Assembly: GCF_038007305.1 (NCBI RefSeq)
Contig: NZ_JBBOWV010000001.1
Span: forward strand, 2,532,501-2,596,500
Source of the DNA: Solibacillus sp. FSL W7-1436
GTDB lineage: Bacteria; Bacillota; Bacilli; Bacillales_A; Planococcaceae
Reading direction: 5' to 3'
DNA: 64,000 nucleotides
How positions within the stretch are numbered: the stretch's first letter is position 1; the number at the start of each line of letters is the position of its first letter. Shown here in pieces: positions 17,246-27,272 of this stretch. The position numbers and the translations under genes are program-made. A model generated the notes under the pieces. That model ran no database searches. It was not told where the DNA came from and was given only the letters and a program-made list of their open reading frames with translations.

Positions 17246-17883
17246 TGCAAAAATCTAAAGGTGGATTTTATAGCCGATTTATTAAAAGACCAATGGATTT
17301 TCTTCTTGCATTAATAGCTTTAATTGTTCTTAGCCCAATTCTATTAATTATTACAATACTAGTAAGAATAAAGTTGGGAAGTCCCGTTTTATTTATTCAA
17401 GAAAGACCTGGTAAAGATGCAAAAATTTTTAAAATGTATAAATTTAGAACAATGTCAGATGCAAGAGATGACAAAGGGAAACTATTACCGAATGAAATTA
17501 GATTAACAAAATTCGGTAAAATGTTGCGTTCCACTTCTTTAGATGAATTACCAGGACTAATCAACATTATTAAAGGTGATATGTCTATAATTGGCCCGCG
17601 TCCATTATTAATTGATTATTTACCTCTTTATAACGAACATCAGAAAAAAAGACATAATGTTCGTCCAGGATTATCTGGTCTTGCTCAAGTAAATGGTAGA
17701 AACGCTATTACATGGGAACAAAAGTTTGATTATGATGTGAGATATATTGAAGAAATCACTTTTATAAATGATATGAAAATAATTTTTAATACTATTTTAA
17801 AAGTATTAAAAAGAGCTGATATAAATAGTAGTGATCAGGTTACAATGGAAAGATTTACTGGTACCAAGCAACAGAATTATTAA
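17245..17883 (+). CDS. Initiating undecaprenyl-phosphate sugar-1-phosphate transferase (PglC/EpsL-like)
   Basis: 212 residues. One N-terminal membrane segment (about 17-38) followed by the bacterial sugar transferase core: KFRTM, LDELPGLINIIKGDMSIIGP, and RPGLSGLAQVNGRN. The short form without extra transmembrane helices matches PglC, which transfers phospho-di-N-acetylbacillosamine to undecaprenyl phosphate at the inner face of the membrane. ATG 17245 overlaps the preceding TAA by one base, so coupling is likely. It should start each repeat unit. The donor sugar is inferred from neighbours. Confidence 0.92.
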   Translation: MQKSKGGFYSRFIKRPMDFLLALIALIVLSPILLIITILVRIKLGSPVLFIQERPGKDAKIFKMYKFRTMSDARDDKGKLLPNEIRLTKFGKMLRSTSLDELPGLINIIKGDMSIIGPRPLLIDYLPLYNEHQKKRHNVRPGLSGLAQVNGRNAITWEQKFDYDVRYIEEITFINDMKIIFNTILKVLKRADINSSDQVTMERFTGTKQQNY

Positions 17884-17892
17884 GGAGTTAAT

Positions 17893-18540
17893 ATGAATAA
17901 TAATGATATTTACATTATTGGTGCAGGAACATATGGAGAAGTAATGTATGAACTAGCAGTATGTATGAAGTTAAATGTTATAGGTTTCTTTGATGAAGAT
18001 GTGGCTAAACACGGTAAATATTTAATGGGTAGGGAAATTTTAGGTAGTTTTTCATCACTTGACAGTTCTACTATCAAAAATAAAAGTTTTATAGTCGCTG
18101 TGGGAAATAATAAATCTAGATTAAGTATTATGGAAAGTATAATGGAAAATAACGGTAACATCCCTACTTTAATTCATCCAAGTGCTAATATCAGTCCAAG
18201 TACAGAAATTGGAAAAGGTGTTTATATTCATGCTAACGTTACTGTCTGGACCAAAGCTAGCATTGGAGATTATTCAATTCTAAGCCCTAACGTCGTAATT
18301 GCGCATCATACAAAAGTAGGGAAAGCCTGTTTAATATCAACATTATCGAGTATAGGTGCATCTATCGAACTGGGGAATAATGTTTTTGTAGGGATGGGGA
18401 GTACTATTATGACTGGTATTTCAAATATAGGCGATAATACTATAATTGGCGCTGGAGCAGTATTAGTGAAGAATGCAGAACAAGATAGTGTTTATGCAGG
18501 TGTGCCAGCAAGAAAGATAAGAAAGATAAATAAGAATTAA
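17893..18540 (+). CDS. UDP-4-amino-sugar N-acetyltransferase (PglD/EpsM-like)
   Basis: 215 residues: an N-terminal nucleotide-sugar-binding Rossmann-like part (YIIGAGTYGE, 7-16) and a C-terminal left-handed beta helix of hexapeptide repeats. The catalytic base region is AHHTKVG (H138-H139), as in PglD. It acetylates the 4-amino group to give UDP-di-N-acetylbacillosamine. The order dehydratase, aminotransferase, transferase, acetyltransferase matches the EpsC/N/L/M set in Bacillus. Separated from the transferase gene by 9 bp. Confidence 0.92.
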   Translation: MNNNDIYIIGAGTYGEVMYELAVCMKLNVIGFFDEDVAKHGKYLMGREILGSFSSLDSSTIKNKSFIVAVGNNKSRLSIMESIMENNGNIPTLIHPSANISPSTEIGKGVYIHANVTVWTKASIGDYSILSPNVVIAHHTKVGKACLISTLSSIGASIELGNNVFVGMGSTIMTGISNIGDNTIIGAGAVLVKNAEQDSVYAGVPARKIRKINKN

Positions 18541-18556
18541 TTAGGCAAGGTGAGCT

Positions 18557-19759
18557 ATGAATATATTATTTCTATCAATTGGAAGATTGAATAGCATTTT
18601 AGATAAGGGTATTTATTCTGACCTTCTTAGAGAATTTAGGAATCAAGGTCATGAAGTTTATATTGTAACTCCTCTGGAAAAAAGAACTAACAAAGAAACA
18701 AGTTATTTTGTAGAAGATGATGTTCACTATTTAAAGGTTAAAATAGGGAATATCACAAAAACTAATCTAATTGAAAAAGGAGTATCTACTTTACGAATAG
18801 AAACTCTTTTTTTAAAGGCAATTAAAAAGAATATGAGCAATGTTAAATTTGATTTGATTCTTTATTCTACGCCACCAATTACATTTGAAAAAGTTATTAG
18901 ATATATTAAAAATCGGGATAATGCAAAATCTTATTTATTATTGAAAGACATATTCCCTCAAAATGCTGTTGATTTAAAAATATTTTCTGAAACAAGTATT
19001 ATTAATAAATACTTTAGATATAAAGAAAAGAAATTATATCTCAATTCAGATTTTATAGGTTGTATGTCCCCGGCAAATGTAAAATTTATAGTTAAAAATA
19101 ATACTTTTTTAAAATCAGAGAAAATTGAAGTTTGCCCTAATTCTATAGAACCCTTAGAAATAAAATATAGTTACGAAAAGAAAAAGGAAATTCGCAAAAA
19201 ATTTAATATACCATTAGATAAAACAATATTTATTTATGGTGGAAATTTAGGCAAGCCTCAGGGAATAGATTATTTAATAGAATGTTTAGAAACTAATCGT
19301 AATAATAAAGATGTCTATTTTATTATTGCGGGGTCGGGTACTGAATATAATAAATTAAACGAATTCTTCGTGAAGAATAATATAAATAATGCTCAATTAT
19401 TTAAACAATTACCTAAAGAAGAGTATGAAATTTTGGCTAATTCTTGTGATGTGGGTTTAATATTTTTAGATAACCGATTTACTATTCCTAACTTTCCATC
19501 ACGATTATTATCATATATGCAGGCATCCATGCCGGTATTGGCTGCAACAGATATTAATACAGATATTGGAGAAATAATTGAACAAGGTGAATTTGGTTAT
19601 TGGTGTGAAAGTAAGGACGTAAAGGATTTCAATAAGAAACTTTTAAAATTTACAGATGAGACAGATAGAAATAGAATGGGCTCAAATGCTAGACTATACT
19701 TAGAAAATAATTATACTGCAAAACATTCATATGAAATAATAATGAAACATTTCACTTAG
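18557..19759 (+). CDS. GT4 glycosyltransferase (WbuB/CapL-like, probable L-FucNAc transferase)
   Basis: 400 residues with the GT-B fold of family 4: an N-terminal acceptor domain and a C-terminal donor domain containing FIYGGNLGKPQG, IIAGSG and a terminal EQGEFGY loop with conserved Glu. Relatives beside capE-capF-capG act as N-acetyl-L-fucosamine transferases (WbuB group). Here it lies directly upstream of that pathway, which supports the assignment, but the specificity is inference. The gene is markedly AT-rich with many AAA, ATA and AGA codons. Confidence 0.8.
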   Translation: MNILFLSIGRLNSILDKGIYSDLLREFRNQGHEVYIVTPLEKRTNKETSYFVEDDVHYLKVKIGNITKTNLIEKGVSTLRIETLFLKAIKKNMSNVKFDLILYSTPPITFEKVIRYIKNRDNAKSYLLLKDIFPQNAVDLKIFSETSIINKYFRYKEKKLYLNSDFIGCMSPANVKFIVKNNTFLKSEKIEVCPNSIEPLEIKYSYEKKKEIRKKFNIPLDKTIFIYGGNLGKPQGIDYLIECLETNRNNKDVYFIIAGSGTEYNKLNEFFVKNNINNAQLFKQLPKEEYEILANSCDVGLIFLDNRFTIPNFPSRLLSYMQASMPVLAATDINTDIGEIIEQGEFGYWCESKDVKDFNKKLLKFTDETDRNRMGSNARLYLENNYTAKHSYEIIMKHFT

Positions 19760-19775
19760 AGGAGAGAAGGAAAGT

Positions 19776-20798
19776 ATGTTTAAAGATAAGATTTTACTTA
19801 TTACAGGTGGTACCGGGTCATTTGGTAATGCTGTAATGAAACGTTTTTTAAATACAGATATCAAAGAAATTCGTATCTTCTCACGTGATGAAAAAAAACA
19901 AGATGATATGCGAAAAAAATATAATAATGATAAATTAAAGTTTTATTTAGGAGATGTTCGGGATATTAACAGTGTGAAAAATGCAATCTTTGATGTTGAT
20001 TATGTGTTCCATGCTGCAGCCCTTAAACAAGTTCCATCATGTGAATTTTTCCCTATGGAAGCCGTAAAAACAAATGTAATTGGGACAGAAAATGTAGTGA
20101 ATGCATCCATAGAAGCGGGAGTAAAAAAGGTGATTTGCTTATCTACTGATAAAGCGGCATATCCAATTAATGCAATGGGTATTTCAAAAGCGATGATGGA
20201 AAAAGTCTTCGTGGCAAAATCTCGTACAGTGAATCCTGAAAAAACCTTGATTTGTGGTACACGTTATGGGAATGTAATGGCTTCTCGAGGTTCAGTAATT
20301 CCATTATTTATCGAGCAAATTAAAAATGGAGAGTCTTTGACAATTACAGACCCTACAATGACTCGATATCTAATGAGTTTGGAAGAAGCGGTAGAATTAG
20401 TAGTTTTCGCTTTCCAAAATGCGAAAGCAGGAGATATTATGGTTCAAAAATCACCAGCTTCAACAATTGGAGATCTAGCAAAGGCTCTAATAGAACTATT
20501 TGAAGTTGATAATAAAGTTCGCATAATTGGAACACGTCATGGAGAAAAATTATACGAAACTTTATTAACGCGTGAAGAATATGTTGTGGCAGAAGATATG
20601 GTTGGATTCTACAGAGTACCGGCAGATACAAGGGATTTAAATTATGATAAGTTTTTTGAAGAAGGGGATAGTAAGTTATCTTCTACAGAAGAATATAACT
20701 CACATAATACATACCGTTTATCAGTAGAGGAAGTAAAAGGTAAGCTCCTTGAATTAGACTATGTACGTAAAGAGTTGGAGGCTTGGAAAGCAAAATGA
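19776..20798 (+). CDS. capE: UDP-GlcNAc 4,6-dehydratase/5-epimerase (CapE/WbjB/FnlA)
   Basis: 340 residues, a soluble inverting dehydratase of the extended SDR family. TGGTGSFG (10-17) binds NADP, STDKA and the M-x3-K-type catalytic segment (NAMGISK) are present, and the C-terminal RHGEKLYETLLTREE signature is characteristic. It converts UDP-GlcNAc to UDP-2-acetamido-2,6-dideoxy-L-arabino-hexos-4-ulose, the first step to UDP-L-FucNAc. Its stop overlaps the capF start (ATGA), and capF and capG follow in pathway order. Confidence 0.94.
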   Translation: MFKDKILLITGGTGSFGNAVMKRFLNTDIKEIRIFSRDEKKQDDMRKKYNNDKLKFYLGDVRDINSVKNAIFDVDYVFHAAALKQVPSCEFFPMEAVKTNVIGTENVVNASIEAGVKKVICLSTDKAAYPINAMGISKAMMEKVFVAKSRTVNPEKTLICGTRYGNVMASRGSVIPLFIEQIKNGESLTITDPTMTRYLMSLEEAVELVVFAFQNAKAGDIMVQKSPASTIGDLAKALIELFEVDNKVRIIGTRHGEKLYETLLTREEYVVAEDMVGFYRVPADTRDLNYDKFFEEGDSKLSSTEEYNSHNTYRLSVEEVKGKLLELDYVRKELEAWKAK

Positions 20799-21904
20799 GT
20801 ATTGTTATTACAGGTGCAAATGGTTTTATAGGAAAGAACTTAGTAGCTCATTTAAAAGCAAATAACTTTGAAAATATTGTTGAAGTAACTAGAAAGACAA
20901 CAGAGCAACAGTTAATAACCGCATTGAAAGAAGCTGAATTTGTTTTTCATTTAGCTGGTATCAACCGCCCAATACATGAATCAGAATTTATGGAAGGAAA
21001 TCGTGATTTTACTTCTAAAATTGTTGATACTTTAAAGCAATACAACTCAAACTGTCCTATATTAATAACATCTTCTACTCAAGCAGAGCGTGAGAATTCT
21101 TATGGAGAAAGTAAACGTGCAGGTGAAGAGGTAGTTTTTGATTATAAAAATGAAACAGGTACTGATGTATATGTTTACCGACTACCAAATGTTTTTGGAA
21201 AATGGTGTAAACCGAACTATAATAGTGCTGTAGCAACTTTCTGTCACAATATTAGCAGAGGTTTAAAAATTAAAGTAAATGATCCCTCTGTTGTTTTAAA
21301 CTTAGTATATATTGATGATGTAATTGAAGAGTTTACAAATACTATAACTGGCAAGCCAAATAAGGTAAATGATTTTTGTGAAATTCCTCATTTATATTCA
21401 AAGCAACTTGGAGAAATTGTAGAGTTAATTTATTCATTTAAAAGTAGTCGGGATGAACGTACAATCCCTACGATGACAGATCCGTTTACTAAAGCTCTAT
21501 ACAGTACTTATTTAAGTTATTTACCAGAAGATGAATTTAGTTACCCTTTAAAAATGAATATAGATAACCGGGGGTCATTTACCGAATTTATCCGTACTGC
21601 TGATCGAGGGCAAGTATCAATTAATATTTCTAAGCCAGGCATTATTAAAGGAAATCACTGGCACCATACTAAAAATGAGAAGTTTTTAGTTGTAAGTGGG
21701 CAAGGTGTGATTCGCTTCCGTAAAATTGACTCCACAGACATCATTGAATATTATGTGAGTGGAGAAAAGTTAGAAGTAGTAGATATTCCAGTAGGATATA
21801 CTCATAATATAGAAAATTTAGGCGACAATGATATGGTTACTGTTATGTGGGTAAATGAAATGTTTGACCCAAAGCAACCAGATACGATGTACTTGGAGGT
21901 TTAA
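20795..21904 (+). CDS. capF: UDP-sugar reductase with C-terminal cupin (CapF/WbjC/FnlB)
   Basis: 369 residues from ATG 20795, which overlaps the capE stop. The N-terminal SDR domain (TGANGFIG; Y-x3-K in SYGESK) performs reduction. The C-terminal cupin (about 245-369) contains NHWHHTKNEK, whose histidines bind zinc and support the C3 epimerisation. This bifunctional layout and length are those of CapF. Product is UDP-N-acetyl-L-pneumosamine/6-deoxy-talose, the substrate of CapG. An in-frame earlier start at 20783 has no proper ribosome site. Confidence 0.94.
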   Translation: MSIVITGANGFIGKNLVAHLKANNFENIVEVTRKTTEQQLITALKEAEFVFHLAGINRPIHESEFMEGNRDFTSKIVDTLKQYNSNCPILITSSTQAERENSYGESKRAGEEVVFDYKNETGTDVYVYRLPNVFGKWCKPNYNSAVATFCHNISRGLKIKVNDPSVVLNLVYIDDVIEEFTNTITGKPNKVNDFCEIPHLYSKQLGEIVELIYSFKSSRDERTIPTMTDPFTKALYSTYLSYLPEDEFSYPLKMNIDNRGSFTEFIRTADRGQVSINISKPGIIKGNHWHHTKNEKFLVVSGQGVIRFRKIDSTDIIEYYVSGEKLEVVDIPVGYTHNIENLGDNDMVTVMWVNEMFDPKQPDTMYLEV

Positions 21905-21906
21905 TT

Positions 21907-23031
21907 GTGAAAAAGTTAAAAGTAATGACAGTAGTAGGGACACGTCCAGAAATAATTCGTTTATCAGCAGTAATTAATACATTAGAAAATTCAGATGCAA
22001 TCGAACATATTTTAGTTCATACAGGTCAAAATTATGATTACGAATTAAATGAAGTATTCTTTAATGATTTTAATTTAAAAAAACCTGATTATTTTTTAAA
22101 TGCAGCAACAGGTACAGCAATTGAGACAGTGGGGAATATTTTAATTAAAATTGATCCTATTTTAGAAGAAGTTAAACCAGATGCATTTTTAGTGCTTGGA
22201 GATACGAATAGCTGTTTATGTGCAATTGCTGCAAAGCGTCGTCAAATTCCAATTTTCCATATGGAAGCAGGCAACCGTTGCTTCGATCAACGTGTTCCTG
22301 AAGAAACAAACCGTAAAATTGTTGACCATATTGCGGATATTAATTTAACATATAGTGACATCGCACGTGAATATTTGTTGCGTGAGGGATTACCAGCAGA
22401 TCGTATAATAAAAACAGGCAGTCCTATGTTAGAAGTATTGAATTCTCGAAAAGAGGATATTGAAAATTCAAATATACTTGATCGTTTAAATTTAGAAGAA
22501 GGCAAATACTTCTTAGTATCCGCGCATCGTGAAGAAAATATTAATTCAGAGCGTAACTTCATGAAATTAGTAGAATCTATTAATACAATTGCAGAAAAAT
22601 ATGGATATCCAGTAGTCATGAGTACACATCCACGTACACGAAAAATGATTGAGCAAAAGGAAATTTTATTTAATCCATTAATATATACGCTAAAACCACT
22701 AGGATTCAATGATTATAATAAACTTCAAATTAAATCAAAAGCGGTATTAAGTGATAGTGGAACGATTAGTGAAGAATCTTCTATTTTAGGTTTCCCTGCA
22801 TTAAATATTCGTGAAGCTCATGAGCGTCCTGAAGCGATGGAAGAGTCTTCTGTTATGATGGTAGGGGTAGGTTCAGAACGGATTTTACAAGGACTAGCTG
22901 TACTAGAAACACAAGAAATTAAAACCTTAAAGTTGGTTAAAGATTATTCGATGCCAAATGTGGGGGCTAAAATATTAAGAATAATTATAAGCTATACAAA
23001 TTATATTACAGGAAACACATATAAAAAATAA
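21907..23031 (+). CDS. capG: UDP-N-acetylglucosamine 2-epimerase family enzyme (CapG/WbjD/FnlC)
   Basis: 374 residues, GTG 21907 after GGAGGT. WecB/MnaA-type fold with VGTRPEIIRLS, LGDTNS, HMEAGNRCFD, PEETNR and SDSGTISEES, all active-site landmarks. As the third gene of capE-capF-capG it performs the final 2-epimerisation to UDP-L-FucNAc. The NRCFD variant of the usual GLRS motif is typical of the FnlC subgroup, which separates it from a ManNAc-forming epimerase. Confidence 0.94.
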   Translation: MKKLKVMTVVGTRPEIIRLSAVINTLENSDAIEHILVHTGQNYDYELNEVFFNDFNLKKPDYFLNAATGTAIETVGNILIKIDPILEEVKPDAFLVLGDTNSCLCAIAAKRRQIPIFHMEAGNRCFDQRVPEETNRKIVDHIADINLTYSDIAREYLLREGLPADRIIKTGSPMLEVLNSRKEDIENSNILDRLNLEEGKYFLVSAHREENINSERNFMKLVESINTIAEKYGYPVVMSTHPRTRKMIEQKEILFNPLIYTLKPLGFNDYNKLQIKSKAVLSDSGTISEESSILGFPALNIREAHERPEAMEESSVMMVGVGSERILQGLAVLETQEIKTLKLVKDYSMPNVGAKILRIIISYTNYITGNTYKK

Positions 23032-23045
23032 ATTTGGAGGACTAT

Positions 23046-24101
23046 ATGAAAGTATTATTGATTGGCCCTTCTAACACCCTATATATGCCTTATTTGGATA
23101 ACTATACAAGAATATTAAAAGAAAATAGTATTGAATATAGTATAATAATATGGGATAGATTTGGAATTGAAAATAATGAGCATAATAAGATTATATATAG
23201 AGATAAGAAATTAGGACATAAGAGAAACCTTTCAGACTATTACTCATTTAGTACATTTGTGAAAAAAGAAATCAAAAAAATAGGTGCAGAAAAAATTATT
23301 GTATTTGGGTTGCAAATATTTTTCTTTCTTCACAGACTTCTTGATAAATTTTATAAGGATAGATATATGTTAGATATAAGGGATTATCATCGGTTAATTA
23401 ATTTTATTCCAAGAAAAATATTTAGTAGAATTAAAAATATTGTTATTTCATCGGCTGGATATAAAGAATGGTTGCCAGAAGATAATTTAATATTAAATCA
23501 TAATTCAAAAATTAAAATGGATGAAATAACAACAAATATAAATGTGGATTTTGGAATAAAACCAATAAAAATATTATGTATTGGTGCTTTAAGAGATTAT
23601 GAAATAAATGAAAAAATAATTCATAGTTTGGGCAATAACAAAAAATATGAATTAATTTTTAGAGGTGAAGGTACAATAAATAACCAATTATCAGATCTAA
23701 TAATATCTAATAATTATCATAACGTTATACTTTCAGGTAGATATGAACAAAAAGAAGAGAAAGCATTCTACATTGAAAGTTCTTTTATTAATGTTTTAAG
23801 ATCTGCTAAAGATATTAATAATAATACAGCATTACCAAATAGGTTATATCAAGCTGTAGAAAAAGGCATACCCCTCTTAGCTTATAAAGGAACTTATTTG
23901 AGTAAAATAATACATAATTATAAGTTAGGGCTGGTTTTATATGATTTAACTACTATTGATAAACAAATAGAAGAATATATTCGAAACTTTGATATTCTAA
24001 AATATAATGAAAATAGAAAAATATTCCTAGCAAAAACTTTGGATGATAATAATCTATTTAAAGATACTATTTTGAATTTTTCAGAATCTAAGGAGCAATA
24101 A
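23046..24101 (+). CDS. Putative GT-B glycosyltransferase
   Basis: 351 residues starting at ATG 23046, 7 bases after TTTGGAGG. The N-terminus MKVLLIGPSN and a C-terminal half with ILCIGALRDYE, FRGEG, and ALPNRLYQAVEKGIPLLAYKGTYL resemble family 4 GT-B enzymes that build surface glycans. Motifs are weak, so donor and acceptor cannot be named. It lies between the FucNAc pathway and the polymerase, in the most AT-rich part of the locus. Confidence 0.72.
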   Translation: MKVLLIGPSNTLYMPYLDNYTRILKENSIEYSIIIWDRFGIENNEHNKIIYRDKKLGHKRNLSDYYSFSTFVKKEIKKIGAEKIIVFGLQIFFFLHRLLDKFYKDRYMLDIRDYHRLINFIPRKIFSRIKNIVISSAGYKEWLPEDNLILNHNSKIKMDEITTNINVDFGIKPIKILCIGALRDYEINEKIIHSLGNNKKYELIFRGEGTINNQLSDLIISNNYHNVILSGRYEQKEEKAFYIESSFINVLRSAKDINNNTALPNRLYQAVEKGIPLLAYKGTYLSKIIHNYKLGLVLYDLTTIDKQIEEYIRNFDILKYNENRKIFLAKTLDDNNLFKDTILNFSESKEQ

Positions 24102-24104
24102 GGC

Positions 24105-25157
24105 ATGTGGGTTTATTTAATAGTTGTCTTTGCTATATTTGTGTTAATGTTTTTTGAAAAGGTATCTTTTGATTATAGAAAAAAAAATTTAAAAAAGTTT
24201 AACAAAAATGGTTTCTTTTTCGCTGCATGTACAATTCTTTTTATTTTTTCAGCCTTTCGTTATGATGTCGGTTGGGATTATTGGGCTTATTATAATACAA
24301 TAAAAAATGATTATGTTACTAATATTATTTCTAGAAATGAATATTTAACTATTTTTTTGGTTGATTTATCTAAATTTATTGGAATAACAAATATTTATTT
24401 TTTTATAAACTCATTAATTTTAATGATATGCATTTATCTTGTGATTGTTAAATATAGTAATAATAAATGGATGAGTTTAATAGTATTTGTTACATTTCCA
24501 TTATTTTATTTAAACTCTTTCAGTGTTATCAGAATATTTACAGCAATCGCTATTACATTTTATGCATTTAAATATATTATGGAAAATAAATTTTGGAAAT
24601 ACATTTTTTTTGTATATATAGCTAGTTTATTTCATCAAACAGCTCTAATAGCTATTTTATTTTATTTTATTAAATATATAAAAGTCAAAAGATCTTGGGT
24701 TTTATTCCTTGTATTTATATCTCCCTTTATGGGAGTTATATTAGAAAATATAGTTAATCTATATTTCCCGGAATATTCAGTTTATTTAAATGAAACAGAT
24801 AGTATTGAAGGGACAAAAGCAATATTAGTTTTTCTTCTAATGGGAATTTTAGGATTTATATATTGGGATAAATTAGTATATAAAGATTTTTCAATGGAAG
24901 TTATGTTGAAGATATTTTACTTTAGCTTATTTATATATATAGTATTCTTAGAAAACGGTACTATTGGTCATAGATTTTCACTTTATGGTACAATCTTCTT
25001 CATTTTAATTCTCCCAAAATTTATGTCACTTATAAAAAAAGATGAACAGTTTACTTTAAATCTGATTATATATCCAGTATTTATTTTGTTTTATATTTAT
25101 ATTATTTATACAGGCGCAGTTACTTATCTGCCTTATGATACTATATTTAATTTTTAA
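24105..25157 (+). CDS. Wzy/EpsG-like polysaccharide polymerase
   Basis: 350 residues, almost entirely hydrophobic, with about ten predicted transmembrane helices and the motif FSAFRYDVGWDYWAYY near residue 47, typical of EpsG-type polymerases. These link lipid-carried repeat units outside the membrane. It is the only polymerase candidate in the locus, as expected for a Wzx/Wzy pathway. ATG 24105 follows AAGGAG. Sequence divergence in this family is high, so the call rests on topology, motif and context. Confidence 0.83.
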   Translation: MWVYLIVVFAIFVLMFFEKVSFDYRKKNLKKFNKNGFFFAACTILFIFSAFRYDVGWDYWAYYNTIKNDYVTNIISRNEYLTIFLVDLSKFIGITNIYFFINSLILMICIYLVIVKYSNNKWMSLIVFVTFPLFYLNSFSVIRIFTAIAITFYAFKYIMENKFWKYIFFVYIASLFHQTALIAILFYFIKYIKVKRSWVLFLVFISPFMGVILENIVNLYFPEYSVYLNETDSIEGTKAILVFLLMGILGFIYWDKLVYKDFSMEVMLKIFYFSLFIYIVFLENGTIGHRFSLYGTIFFILILPKFMSLIKKDEQFTLNLIIYPVFILFYIYIIYTGAVTYLPYDTIFNF

Positions 25158-25176
25158 AATTTAAGGTGGTGTTTTT

Positions 25177-26136
25177 ATGGCTAAAATTTCAGTATTAATG
25201 GGTGTATATAATAAAAGTGCAAGATTAAAAGAAAGTATAAATAGTGTATTAAATCAATCTTTTAAAGACTTTGAGTTAATTTTAATTAACGATGGTTCAA
25301 GTGATCATAGCGGTGAAATTTGTGACATTTTTGCTAAAAAAGAATCAAGAATTAAGGTATATCATCAATCAAATAAAGGGGTTTCTTATACGAGAAACAG
25401 AGCAATAAATCTTTCTAATTCTGAATTCATATCTTTTTTAGATGCTGATGATACTTACGAATCTGATTTTTTAGAGAAAATGATTAAAAAAATAAATATA
25501 TCAGATAGTGATGTCTGTTATTGTGGTCATAATTATGTGAGTTCAAGAAAAACAAAAGCAAGATTTAATTTTAAAACGGGAAGTATTTTAGTCGATTATT
25601 TGAAAAATAAATGTACACCTAATACTAACTCCTGGTTAATTAGAAAAGCTTTCATTTTTAAACATAATATTAAATTTCAAGAAGACTTAAATTTTGGGGA
25701 AGATATGTTATTTTTTTCAGAGATATTGCTGAATTCCAAAAATACTGTTTGTGTAAATGAATATTTAACTAATTATTTTTTAAATATTACTAATAGCTTA
25801 AGTGAAAATTCTATTGAAAAAATAACTTTAGATTTGTTGTGGTTAAATTTGCTTAAAGAAAAAGTGATTTTAAACCCAAATATACATTTTTCCTTAAAAA
25901 AAAAAGCTATATTAACTATTAATAATTACAGGATTCCAGGTAGTATAATTTATAGATTTAACAAGAACTTCAATGAGTTACTTAAAATTAATTTAATGGA
26001 GCACTATTACTTGATACATTTCAAACATTTAAATAATTTTAGTTTTGTGAACGGTGTAAGGAGTTTAAAATTATATTATTACAAATTTAAATTTATTATT
26101 AAGTTTTATTATCATCGTTTTAAAGAGGAGATTTAA
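25177..26136 (+). CDS. GT2 glycosyltransferase
   Basis: 319 residues. A GT-A domain in the first ~220 residues: ISVLMGVYNKSARLKESI, LINDGSSDHSGEICD, SYTRNRAIN and the metal-binding SFLDADDTYE. The C-terminal region is Lys/Asn/Phe-rich and poorly conserved. It probably adds one sugar to the lipid-linked unit on the cytosolic face. Specificity cannot be read from sequence. The next GT2 gene starts 1 bp after its stop. Confidence 0.88.
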   Translation: MAKISVLMGVYNKSARLKESINSVLNQSFKDFELILINDGSSDHSGEICDIFAKKESRIKVYHQSNKGVSYTRNRAINLSNSEFISFLDADDTYESDFLEKMIKKINISDSDVCYCGHNYVSSRKTKARFNFKTGSILVDYLKNKCTPNTNSWLIRKAFIFKHNIKFQEDLNFGEDMLFFSEILLNSKNTVCVNEYLTNYFLNITNSLSENSIEKITLDLLWLNLLKEKVILNPNIHFSLKKKAILTINNYRIPGSIIYRFNKNFNELLKINLMEHYYLIHFKHLNNFSFVNGVRSLKLYYYKFKFIIKFYYHRFKEEI

Positions 26137-26137
26137 T

Positions 26138-27118
26138 ATGGAGGAACTTATTTCTATAATTATTCCTGTTTTTAAGGTAGAAAAATATATAAGAAGATGT
26201 GTGGATTCTATTATTAAGCAGAGTTATAAAAATATAGAAATTATATTAGTTAATGATGGTTCACCAGATAAATGCGGTGAAATTTGTGATCAATATGCTA
26301 ACGAGGATAAGAGAGTAAAAGTTTTACATAAAAAAAATGGTGGTCTATCAGAGGCAAGGAATAGTGGGATAGAAGTTGCAACAGGTAAGTACGTAACATT
26401 TATTGATAGTGATGATTGGATACATGAAAGTTATTTAAATACTTTATATAGCTTAATAATTAATCACAATGGTGATATTTCCGTTTGTAATTTAATAGAA
26501 GTTATAAACTACCATAAAGATAAAATGATTGAAAATGAAAAGGTTAATGTATATTCAAATTTGGAAGCGATTGAGCAACTTACAGGAAGTAACTATAGTC
26601 AGATGGTGGTAGCATGTGGGAAATTATACCGAAAATCCCTATTCGATAATATTAATTTCCCAGTAAATAAAATACATGAAGATGAATATACAACGTATAA
26701 ATTATTTTATGCAGCTTATAAAATAGTTGTTACTAATTCTGAACTATATTACTACTTCCAACGTGAAGGGAGTATTACAAAATCAGAATTTAACATTCGA
26801 AATAGAATTGATGCTTTTGAAGCCGTATTTAATAGAGCTATTTTTATGGAAGAAATAGGTTTAAAAAATGCAAGTAGCTATACTTATCGTATGTCTTTTT
26901 GGATATACAGAGAAATCTATAATAAATCAAATAAAAGAGAAAAATTAGATTATACTTGGTTCTTTAAAAAAGAGATGCAAAGGTTAAAAAGAAAAATAAG
27001 AAGAAGTGATGAAAAACTATTATATAAATTTTTTTGTGAATTATATTTCAATAATCCAAATATGTCGGAGTTAATGTTAAAAGGTGTTAGAAAACTAAAA
27101 ATTACAATGAAATTATAA
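26138..27118 (+). CDS. GT2 glycosyltransferase
   Basis: 326 residues; ATG 26138 after AGAGGAG. Family 2 core with IIPVFKVEKYIRRCVDSI, LVNDGSPDKCGEICDQYA, GLSEARNSGIE, TFIDSDDWI and a catalytic-base region VACGKLY…HEDEYTTY. Closest in style to capsule glucosyl- and galactosyltransferases with a C-terminal accessory domain. Donor unknown. A 154-bp AT-rich gap follows. Confidence 0.9.
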   Translation: MEELISIIIPVFKVEKYIRRCVDSIIKQSYKNIEIILVNDGSPDKCGEICDQYANEDKRVKVLHKKNGGLSEARNSGIEVATGKYVTFIDSDDWIHESYLNTLYSLIINHNGDISVCNLIEVINYHKDKMIENEKVNVYSNLEAIEQLTGSNYSQMVVACGKLYRKSLFDNINFPVNKIHEDEYTTYKLFYAAYKIVVTNSELYYYFQREGSITKSEFNIRNRIDAFEAVFNRAIFMEEIGLKNASSYTYRMSFWIYREIYNKSNKREKLDYTWFFKKEMQRLKRKIRRSDEKLLYKFFCELYFNNPNMSELMLKGVRKLKITMKL

Positions 27119-27272
27119 ATCAAAACTTTTTAGTGTATTAGTATTGAATTTACAAGTTGAATTCTCAAACATTCAATCATTTAATTTATAAGAGATATAA
27201 TGTCAAATAAAGGAGTATCTTTACTGATTGAACTGAAATTCAATTACTATATTTAGAGAATGAGGTATTAAA